Source: a virus
IMG/VR virus record: IMGVR_UViG_3300036852_000461
Location: 1 to 55,787 of that record
Reading direction: 5' to 3' (one strand)
DNA: 55,787 nt
In this document: piece by piece, positions 48,361 to 54,641 of the stretch
Numbering within the stretch: position 1 is the first letter of the stretch
Layout of the letters: each line of letters opens with the position of its first letter
The notes under the pieces: model-generated
The model's input: only the letters and a program-made list of their open reading frames with translations
Database searches by the model: none
Told to the model about the DNA's origin: nothing
Position numbers and translations under genes: made by a program

Positions 48361-48813
48361 TTATCGAAGACCGCGCGCGCGACGCCGTCGCTGAGCGAGT
48401 TTGGTCCTCTCGCGATGGCAGATCGAACAGACTCGGTGATTCGGGCGCGAGGGGAAGAATGTGTCATATGGATGCCCCTTCGGGCAATGCGTCTTGCGTG
48501 TTTCCTTGCTCCGTCGCTTCCGCGCGGAGTCGCGCATGTTGTCGCTCCGCGTTCCGAGGAACAGGTGCGCCGGGTTGCAGCACGCCCGGTTGTCGCATCG
48601 GTGACAGACGTGCAGGCCGTTTGGGATCGGACCATAGACCAATTCGTACGAGACGCGATGCGCGCCTACGGCTCCGCCGTATTTCCCCCCTCTCCCAATA
48701 GCTCCATAACCATTCGCGTACCTTGCGCCAGTCCACTCCCAGCATTGCGTCCAATGGCGCTTATCGACCTTGGGCCAGAACCGTTCCTCGATAGGTCGAG
48801 CGGGACAGGACAT
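48361..48813 (-). CDS. HNH endonuclease 6, antisense
   Basis: A 150-residue HNH protein on the minus strand: [60 protein letters not shown], and the C-terminal [13 protein letters not shown] plus [11 protein letters not shown] zinc unit. Inserted precisely between a ribosome site/start and the gene it once served. Stop at 48361-48363 lies in the third codon of the orphan start. Confidence 0.9.
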   Translation of the reverse strand: MSCPARPIEERFWPKVDKRHWTQCWEWTGARYANGYGAIGRGGKYGGAVGAHRVSYELVYGPIPNGLHVCHRCDNRACCNPAHLFLGTRSDNMRDSARKRRSKETRKTHCPKGHPYDTFFPSRPNHRVCSICHRERTKLAQRRRRARGLR

Positions 48814-48844
48814 CGGCAGTTGTTATCACGAGGAGGTAAACGCC

Positions 48845-49831
48845 ATTAGCTTCGATTCAGGAGTGATCACCAGCGCCACCCCGCACGCGGCGCTCGCGAC
48901 GAAGATCAAGGCGCTTTTCGGTGGGTCGGGCGTCGCCAACTGGTCGTTCGTCGAGAACATCCCGGCCGGGACGGGGGCAGGTCAGTCGGGCTCGGCGTCC
49001 TACTCGATCGACGTCTACAAGTGCGCGGGAAGCGGGACCGACGCGAACGACGCGGCGACGGACTGGTACGTAGCGTGGCGGCTGCCGGTGACGGACGGTG
49101 CTGTGAGTTCCAATTTCAATGTGTTCGAAGACTACGAGGGTGGTACGAACAAGCGGTTCAAGCGTCCAGTTGCAGGGCCCGCTGTTCAAGCCCCAACGGG
49201 TACGGGGTTCTGGCGTTCTGACACTTATGCCGCCGCTGCAAGCGTGGTCGGTGTCCAGCAGGAGACCATTTTCACGCTCAACACGACTGGCTTCTCGTAT
49301 TGGATCAAACTGACAAAGAATGGCATCTGGGTAACGTGCCAAGTCGGTAGCACTCTCGGAACCCACATCGCTCTGCTCGGTGACACGATGGTCGCCTCAG
49401 GTGTCGCGACGGACTCGTGTCCACTCTTTGCGCACGGAGCCGGAGGCGGTTCGGGTATCGAAGCGTCCAGAGAACCTGGTGTGACTGACGGTACGAAAAC
49501 AAAATGGAACTATGGAGAATGTGCTCCTTGGACTCTGTTAGCAGGAAGCAACGCACCAAACAACAACGATCTCTTCCAAGGGAATAAGGTTGCCCTTTCA
49601 CGCATCTGCGTCCTGAGGACAGGGGGAGCAGGAGTGATCAACCTCATTGGTGCCTTCCGGGCATTGCTGAAACCAGAATTGATCCTCTGTTTCCAGACGG
49701 GTGGGACGGTGAACATCGGCGACACGATAGTCATCAACGGCGTCACTTACGTTGTGATGTGGCCCGGTACGGGAACGTTCGGAGCCTTCATAGTCACGAA
49801 CGCCTTCGTGTTGGTGACCCCTCAAACCTGA
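48845..49831 (+). CDS. Structural protein with displaced start
   Basis: About 328 residues (ISFDSGVITSATPHAALATK, LFGGSGVANWSFVENIPAGT, YKCAGSGTDANDAATDWYVA, VTYVVMWPGTGTFGAFIVT). Beta-rich tail or baseplate-type protein. Start is unclear: AGGAGG (48831-48836) is followed 8 bp later by ATT (48845) where comparison with the orphan start (ATG GCG TTA) puts codon 3. GTG 48863 and the upstream ATG 48770 (inside antisense HNH) are alternatives. Confidence 0.7.
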   Translation: MSFDSGVITSATPHAALATKIKALFGGSGVANWSFVENIPAGTGAGQSGSASYSIDVYKCAGSGTDANDAATDWYVAWRLPVTDGAVSSNFNVFEDYEGGTNKRFKRPVAGPAVQAPTGTGFWRSDTYAAAASVVGVQQETIFTLNTTGFSYWIKLTKNGIWVTCQVGSTLGTHIALLGDTMVASGVATDSCPLFAHGAGGGSGIEASREPGVTDGTKTKWNYGECAPWTLLAGSNAPNNNDLFQGNKVALSRICVLRTGGAGVINLIGAFRALLKPELILCFQTGGTVNIGDTIVINGVTYVVMWPGTGTFGAFIVTNAFVLVTPQT

Positions 49832-50139
49832 TGGCCGTCCTCACGCCGGGCGAGAGCGTCTTCGTGGGTGACTACGCCGATGCGGGCGATGCGACCGTGC
49901 AGGCGGGAAGCGCCAGCTCGGGCTGGCAGGTCTGGGACAGCTACACCTTCGTCCCGTCCGCGACGTTCGCACTCACACCAGGCGAGGCCGTCTTCGTCGG
50001 GGACTACGCGGACAAGGACGACGAGACCGTCAAGGCTCACGAGGCCGACTCAGGATGGAAGATCTGGGGCGACTACGTCTTCATGGGCGAGTTCCCGACC
50101 AACAAGCCGTGTCCGGACGTGTGGGCGGTCATCGGATGA
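49831..50139 (+). CDS. Structural protein of two repeats
   Basis: A 102-residue protein made of two like halves: LTPGESVFVGDYADAGDATV ... GWQVWDSYTF and LTPGEAVFVGDYADKDDETV ... GWKIWGDYVF. Probably two small beta domains from an internal duplication. TGATG overlap with the preceding gene; its stop ends the tail operon before promoter D. Confidence 0.7.
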   Translation: MAVLTPGESVFVGDYADAGDATVQAGSASSGWQVWDSYTFVPSATFALTPGEAVFVGDYADKDDETVKAHEADSGWKIWGDYVFMGEFPTNKPCPDVWAVIG

Positions 50140-50146
50140 AGGACGG

Positions 50147-50175
50147 TTGAGTCCAGCACCCGTCTGACGTAGCCT
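50147..50175 (+). promoter_or_regulatory. Late promoter D
   Basis: TTGAGT at 50147-50152, 17-bp spacer, TAGCCT at 50170-50175; followed by leader D. Confidence 0.7.
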
Positions 50176-50192
50176 GACCTGGTAGCCACGGC

Positions 50193-50258
50193 CCGTGGGT
50201 GCTGACCTGCGGAGGCGACGAGGCCGTTTCGTCGTGTTCCGAAGGAGGACCCACCCGG
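50193..50258 (+). ncRNA. Structured 5' leader, copy D
   Basis: First hairpin CCGTGGGT (50193-50200), loop GCTG, ACCTGCGG (50205-50212) with two G-U pairs. Joiner GGAGGCGACG. Second hairpin CGACGA (50216-50221), 7-nt loop, TCGTCG (50229-50234). Shine-Dalgarno AGGAGG at 50243-50248. Here ACCCAC (50249-50254), just after that site, matches the 5' arm GTGGGT (50195-50200) instead of the loop. Confidence 0.65.
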
Positions 50259-50280
50259 ATGCCCTGTGGATGCGTGGAAC
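50241..50280 (+). other. First copy of ribosome site and gene start, cut off by HNH insertion
   Basis: GAAGGAGG, then at 50259 ATG for MPCGCVE. The same start recurs at 50928-50968 (GAAGGAG, then ATG 50948, MPCGCVE) with synonymous differences. The first copy has no native continuation; its frame stays open through antisense HNH to 50939, probably without meaning. Confidence 0.7.
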
Positions 50281-50282
50281 CA

Positions 50283-50924
50283 CTACGAACTCTGTTCTCG
50301 CAAACGCGCACGCCGCTCGCGCGTCTTCTCGCGAAGGCACGCAAGGCAGTATGGGATGCCTCGATAGGTTCGCCGTTGATGCTCCGAACGCAGATGGCCG
50401 CGCGGACAGTAGAGGTCGGGTTCCTTCGGTGGCTGAGCGGCTCGTCGGGCGGCGCGGTACTTCTCTGCGCGCATCCTCGAGCAGGTCTTGCAGAGTCGGT
50501 TTCCATTGGAGAGCCGCGTGGTGTTGGCCTCGTCGAACGGATGCCCGCGCAGGCAATGCGTGAGGCCGCGCCACTTCGCGGCTCCACCTTGTCGTCCAGC
50601 GAGCCAGTTCTCGCGCTGCGTTGTGATCCGGAGGTGGTCGAGTTCGTAGCACCGGCGATGCGGACAGAGCCCTTCGGCCACGACGCAGAGGCCGAGTGCC
50701 GCCGCTTCGTTGTGGCAGGTGTGGTCGAGCGTCATCCCATCTGGGATCGGCCCGCGCATCTTCGTCCAAACGTAGCGGTGGACGACCCAGACCCTTCCTT
50801 CGACCTTCACTCGTCCATATCCGAGTCCGTTCATGTAGCCCTTCCAGAGCAGACAGCCCTCGGGCGTCCGCTCGCCGTTGGCGAGGACTTCGTCGAGCGT
50901 CCAGGGCTTGTTGCGTCGAGCCAT
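50283..50924 (-). CDS. HNH endonuclease 7, antisense
   Basis: A 213-residue HNH protein from ATG at 50924 (50954 possible but would cover the second start copy). GCLLWKGYMNGLGYGRVKV, VVHRYVWTKMRGPIPDGMTL, DHTCHNEAAALGLCVVAEGL with the DH core, HRRCYELDHLRITTQREN, then two zinc units THCLRGHPFDEAN / CKTC and YCPRGHLRSEHQ / CLAC. The sequence sits exactly between the two start copies. Confidence 0.9.
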   Translation of the reverse strand: MARRNKPWTLDEVLANGERTPEGCLLWKGYMNGLGYGRVKVEGRVWVVHRYVWTKMRGPIPDGMTLDHTCHNEAAALGLCVVAEGLCPHRRCYELDHLRITTQRENWLAGRQGGAAKWRGLTHCLRGHPFDEANTTRLSNGNRLCKTCSRMRAEKYRAARRAAQPPKEPDLYCPRGHLRSEHQRRTYRGIPYCLACLREKTRERRARLREQSS

Positions 50925-50947
50925 CGGGAAGGAGCATAACACACCCC

Positions 50948-51613
50948 ATGCCATGCGGATGCGTCGAGGCTTCTATACTTGGGTGCCAGTGCGTGACCGA
51001 AGACTCGGACACGATCAAGTGGTCGGGCGCGGGAAGCTCAAGCTCCAAGTGGAAGGTCGATGCCATCATCGACCCTCTCGCGCGCAACCTGCTCTCGAAG
51101 AGTTCATCGGGCCTGCTGGTCGATCCGAACGATATCCCCGACTTCATGCGCATCCTCGGTGGCAACTACGGCGACGGCCCGTCGCCCGGATGGGTGCTCA
51201 GCGGCGATACATACGAGGACTGGGGTGGGACGGACTTCACGCGCAAGAGCTTCACCAAGGTCGGCAGCGACAGTGAGACCGATCTGCTGATCCTGTTCGC
51301 GGTCTCAGGCTTTCTCATCGACACCGGCCAGACCGGATCATGCGTGGTGGATGTCGGCGTGGAGGTCGGAGCGGGCAACGACGTCGGGACCCGGCCGTTC
51401 GGTCTGAGTTGGCCCACCGCAGTGAACGCCGACGGCTCGCAGATGTACGAGCACTACACGAACTTCGTGGCGGAGAGCGATGTCCCTGCCGGCGCGCTCA
51501 ACATCCAGCTCCGGGGAAAGATCCGCGAGAGCGACCACCAGTTCAAAGCCGACCTCAACTCCGGTTTCGCGTTCCTGGTCATCGAGGTTCCCGCATCGGT
51601 GACGTTCTCGTGA
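50948..51613 (+). CDS. Structural protein under leader D
   Basis: A 221-residue protein. MPCGCVEASILGCQCVTEDS, SGAGSSSSKWKVDAIIDPLA, TDLLILFAVSGFLIDTGQTG, CVVDVGVEVGAGNDVGTRPF and SGFAFLVIEVPASVTFS: beta-rich, four Cys at the N-terminus. Having its own late promoter and leader suggests an abundant virion protein. The start comes from the second RBS/ATG copy. Confidence 0.75.
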   Translation: MPCGCVEASILGCQCVTEDSDTIKWSGAGSSSSKWKVDAIIDPLARNLLSKSSSGLLVDPNDIPDFMRILGGNYGDGPSPGWVLSGDTYEDWGGTDFTRKSFTKVGSDSETDLLILFAVSGFLIDTGQTGSCVVDVGVEVGAGNDVGTRPFGLSWPTAVNADGSQMYEHYTNFVAESDVPAGALNIQLRGKIRESDHQFKADLNSGFAFLVIEVPASVTFS

Positions 51614-51987
51614 TCACTCACCCCGCGGGATACGCCGTACTCCTTGCTTTCATTGGTCTCGCCTCTTACGGCATGCAACGAGTGGTGACCGCAGACGATT
51701 GGCCGCCCTCGGTGCGACTACGTGCGTGGCTGCGAGACCACAAGACGATCGAGCAGCGTGCGCACCCAGGTCCGGGGCGTTGGCTCTACGCCTACGCGTT
51801 GATGACCTGCGCCTGGTGCTTCGGCTCGTGGACTACGTTCATCATCGTCGCCAGTGTCTGGCATTACGTGCCGCTGCCGCTTCCCGGCCTGTGGTTTCCG
51901 GCCGCGCGAGTGATCGTCGGCGTTCTCGGCGATTGGGAAGACCGTGGTTCCACACATGTCCACGCCGTTGGTGTCGAGGAGTCATGA
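51610..51987 (+). CDS. DUF1360-like membrane protein
   Basis: A 125-residue protein from GTG at 51610 with TM segments near 7-22, 59-80 (YAYALMTCAWCFGSWTTFII) and 90-110. The CAWCFGSW motif matches DUF1360 phage membrane proteins. Overlaps the structural gene; before the endolysin, so possibly part of lysis. Confidence 0.7.
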   Translation: MITHPAGYAVLLAFIGLASYGMQRVVTADDWPPSVRLRAWLRDHKTIEQRAHPGPGRWLYAYALMTCAWCFGSWTTFIIVASVWHYVPLPLPGLWFPAARVIVGVLGDWEDRGSTHVHAVGVEES

Positions 51988-51990
51988 ACG

Positions 51991-53274
51991 GTGTCCACGC
52001 CCATCCTGCATGCTCCGCGCGCCACCGAATCGCAGGCCGCCGTGTGGGCCTCATCCAAGGGCGCACCGAGCTACTGGCTCACGCTCATCCCCACGTTCTG
52101 GCGGGTAGCGCAGAGCGTCGGCGTCGACCCGGCCGTCGCCTTCGCGCAGAGCTGCAAAGAGACGGCCTTCGGTCTGTTCGGCGGTGTCATCGACGCGACC
52201 TACCACAACCCGGCCGGGATCAAGCGAGCCGTCGGCGGTGGCAACTACGACCCGAACGCTCATATGCGCTTCGCGTCGTGGGCCGAGGGGATCGCCGCCT
52301 TCGTCCATCACCTCGCGTTGTACGCCGGCGCGTCCGGCTTCCCGCTCGCCGTCACACCGGACCCGCGCCACTTCGCCTCGCTGCTCGGCACCGCGCCGAG
52401 CGTCGAGGACCTGGGCGGCAAGTGGGCGCCGAACAGTGCCTACGGACACGAGGTCGTCGCGATGGTGCGCGAGATGTCAGGCGAGCAGGAGTCGGCGATG
52501 GTCGGTGATTCCCCGCTGGTGACCTCGTTCCTCCAAGCGCGGTTCTTCGGCGGGGACAACGGCACCGTCACGCGAATCGTCGTTCATGACGAGGAATACG
52601 CCGAAGGTCCGAACAGCGCCGAGCAAATCGCGCAGTACTTCCACACGATGCCGGACGGACGCAAGGCGAGCGCGACCTACGTCGTCGATCGCGACAGCAT
52701 CGTGCAGTGCGTTCGTGAGAGCCGTATCGCCTACCACGCGCCACCGAATGCGGGTTCGATCGGGATCGAGCACGACGGCTACATGCACCAGACCCGGGCC
52801 GAATGGCTCGATGCCGAGAACGGGGTCCTGACGCTCAAGCGCTCGGCCGCGCTGGTCGCCGATATCTGCAAGCGCCACGCCATCCCGGTCGTCCGTCTGT
52901 CGGTCGCCGATCTCAAGGCGGGCAAGCGCGGACTGTGTGGGCACGTCGACGTCAGCAACGCATGGCACCAGACCGACCACGGCGACCCGGGCCCGAACTT
53001 TCCGTGGGATGTGTATCTCGGATGGGTCACGCAGGCCGCGAACGGAGAGGAGCTACCGGTGGACCAGGACAAGTTCAACGCTTTGATGGACGCCTACTAC
53101 ACCGACGCCAAGACCAAGGGCGGGCAGGTCTGGAAGGCGCTGTTCTCCAAGCTCGCCGTCGGGCCGAACGGCGAGAAGCAGGACGTCGAGCTCGACACGA
53201 TCGTCAAGGCCGTCGCCAAGCAACAGGGCATCGACGTGACGGCCGCCGTGAAGGCATACCTAGGGGGTTCGTGA
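51991..53274 (+). CDS. Endolysin: glucosaminidase-like plus amidase
   Basis: A 427-residue protein from GTG at 51991 (GAGGAG upstream). Residues 18-160 resemble a glucosaminidase-type muramidase domain: YWLTLIPTFWRVAQSVGVDP, AVAFAQSCKETAFGLFGGVI, YHNPAGIKRAVGGGNYDPNA, FASWAEGIAAFVHHLALYAG. Residues 180-345 are an N-acetylmuramoyl-L-alanine amidase: TRIVVHDEEYAEGPNSAEQI, SATYVVDRDSIVQCVRESRI, GSIGIEHDGYMHQ, LCGHVDVSNAWHQTDHGDPG with the zinc His residues. The C-terminal 80 residues are helical. It digests peptidoglycan at two bond types. Confidence 0.9.
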   Translation: MSTPILHAPRATESQAAVWASSKGAPSYWLTLIPTFWRVAQSVGVDPAVAFAQSCKETAFGLFGGVIDATYHNPAGIKRAVGGGNYDPNAHMRFASWAEGIAAFVHHLALYAGASGFPLAVTPDPRHFASLLGTAPSVEDLGGKWAPNSAYGHEVVAMVREMSGEQESAMVGDSPLVTSFLQARFFGGDNGTVTRIVVHDEEYAEGPNSAEQIAQYFHTMPDGRKASATYVVDRDSIVQCVRESRIAYHAPPNAGSIGIEHDGYMHQTRAEWLDAENGVLTLKRSAALVADICKRHAIPVVRLSVADLKAGKRGLCGHVDVSNAWHQTDHGDPGPNFPWDVYLGWVTQAANGEELPVDQDKFNALMDAYYTDAKTKGGQVWKALFSKLAVGPNGEKQDVELDTIVKAVAKQQGIDVTAAVKAYLGGS

Positions 53275-53744
53275 GCGGCCAGCCGGTCAATTTCCGCCTC
53301 TCTTACCTCATCCGCCGGGGTGGGTTCTTCGTCCTGCTCTTCACCGTCTTCCTGACCTTCGGCTGGGCGGTTCTGTTCGCGACGGCGGTGGGAGAGCTGA
53401 ACACCACCCCTACGACCTATCTCATCGCACTCGTCGGGCAACGGCCGTGGGGAGTGGTCGTCCTACTCGTAACGGCTGCGCTCGGAGCGTACGGTCTTCG
53501 CCATCCAGGGATGAGCTTGAAGGGCATCGGCACGATGGTCCCTCAGATCGCGCTGCTCTTCATGAGCGCGTTCTCGGCCCTCTTCTCCGCGTGGGCGGGG
53601 CACTACCCGGACGGGACTATCCCCGCCTCGCCTCACCAGTTCATCGGCGCCGACCACCTGCTCACGGTCCTGTACGCGTTCCTCTACGCGTGCTGCGCAG
53701 CGGTCTACAACGGAGGCGGCGCGTGGTCTATCTCTCGGCGCTGA
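53271..53744 (+). CDS. Polytopic membrane protein, lysis-linked
   Basis: A 157-residue protein from GTG at 53271 with about four TM segments (near 16-38, 56-73, 82-101 and 124-142). Directly after the endolysin with overlap, the usual place of a holin. Confidence 0.7.
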   Translation: MSGQPVNFRLSYLIRRGGFFVLLFTVFLTFGWAVLFATAVGELNTTPTTYLIALVGQRPWGVVVLLVTAALGAYGLRHPGMSLKGIGTMVPQIALLFMSAFSALFSAWAGHYPDGTIPASPHQFIGADHLLTVLYAFLYACCAAVYNGGGAWSISRR

Positions 53745-54199
53745 CACAAGGTTCGATCGATCCCGGTTCGGGTCTGGGCGCGGTCATCGCCGTTACTGCG
53801 GCCATCTCCACCGTTGTGACCGTCGTCGCAGGAGGAATCCTCAATCGACGCAAGGGCAAGGGCGACTTCACCGGTGAGGTCATGAAGGAGATGGAGTACT
53901 ACCGGGCCAAGACGCACGAGCAATCCAGAGCTCTTGCCGAACGAGACACAGAGATCGTCAAGCTCAACGAGCAGAACCGGCAGCTCGGCCAGGAGAACGC
54001 CCGGCTCGTTCGCGAAGAGCACAAGGAAGTCCTCGAACGTCTCGAAGCTCTCATCACCAAGGCCGAGGTGACCCGGGTCGGCACCAGTGGGACGAACACC
54101 AAGCTGGATGAGATTCATGCTCTGGTCAACGACCGGCTGGACAGGGCGCTCAACAAGATCGAAGCCCTCGAGCAAGCGCTCTCGAAGAAGGACGAATGA
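53723..54199 (+). CDS. Membrane-anchored coiled-coil protein
   Basis: A 158-residue protein from GTG at 53723 (GGAGG upstream). One TM segment near 18-38, then a long charged coiled coil (MEYYRAKTHEQSRALAERDT, VREEHKEVLERLEALITKAE). Overlaps the previous gene by 22 bp. Topology recalls spanin-like or holin-partner proteins of lysis cassettes. Confidence 0.7.
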   Translation: MVYLSALTQGSIDPGSGLGAVIAVTAAISTVVTVVAGGILNRRKGKGDFTGEVMKEMEYYRAKTHEQSRALAERDTEIVKLNEQNRQLGQENARLVREEHKEVLERLEALITKAEVTRVGTSGTNTKLDEIHALVNDRLDRALNKIEALEQALSKKDE

Positions 54200-54537
54200 C
54201 AACCCAGCCCGAGTCGACGACGAGCATCTGGGACCGCGTCGGCGGACGGTCGTTCGTCGCCTTCCTGGCTGCGGTGCTTGCGTGGGCCGTCGCGACGGGT
54301 GGCGTGTTCCTCAAGGCGACGAAGCTGCCCTCGCTCGACACCGGTGCGCTCCTCGCTGCCTCGGGCATCCTGACCGGCGGCGCGTCGGTCTACGCTCTGC
54401 GCAGCGCTGCGAGCGACCTGTCGGCGCGTCCGCAGATCGTCCAGCCGCCGGCGCCGACCACGACCATTGTCCAGGCGAGCCCGTCTGCGGGCAACGGCGA
54501 TCCGGCAGGTGCGGTCGCGGCCGACCCTGACGGCTGA
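54196..54537 (+). CDS. Holin-like membrane protein
   Basis: A 113-residue protein with two hydrophobic segments (about 22-38 and 47-65) and a Pro/Ala/Thr-rich tail. Last gene of the late operon, with ATGA overlap. One of three membrane proteins behind the endolysin; which one is the holin cannot be told. Confidence 0.7.
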   Translation: MTTQPESTTSIWDRVGGRSFVAFLAAVLAWAVATGGVFLKATKLPSLDTGALLAASGILTGGASVYALRSAASDLSARPQIVQPPAPTTTIVQASPSAGNGDPAGAVAADPDG

Positions 54538-54641
54538 GCGCCGTTAGGGGCTCGTCTGAGAGCCGCTGTGGTGGCCCAGGAGGCCGCATAGCTCCCGAGG
54601 GGTGCCGGGACCTATCCATACGACATTAGGAAGTCGTGGCG
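54538..54641. other. Gap holding probable attP and terminator
   Basis: A 104-bp non-coding gap between the convergent late and integrase genes. GGCTC-6-GAGCC (54549-54564) can form a small hairpin. Large serine integrases usually have attP next to their own gene, so this gap, or less likely the short 486-528 gap, is the candidate. No clear symmetric core can be identified by eye. Confidence 0.4.

Noticed and set aside
50199-50939. Plus-strand frame continuing from the orphan MPCGCVE start
   Set aside because: After the first codons it is only the antisense of HNH 7, which has clear HNH and zinc motifs.
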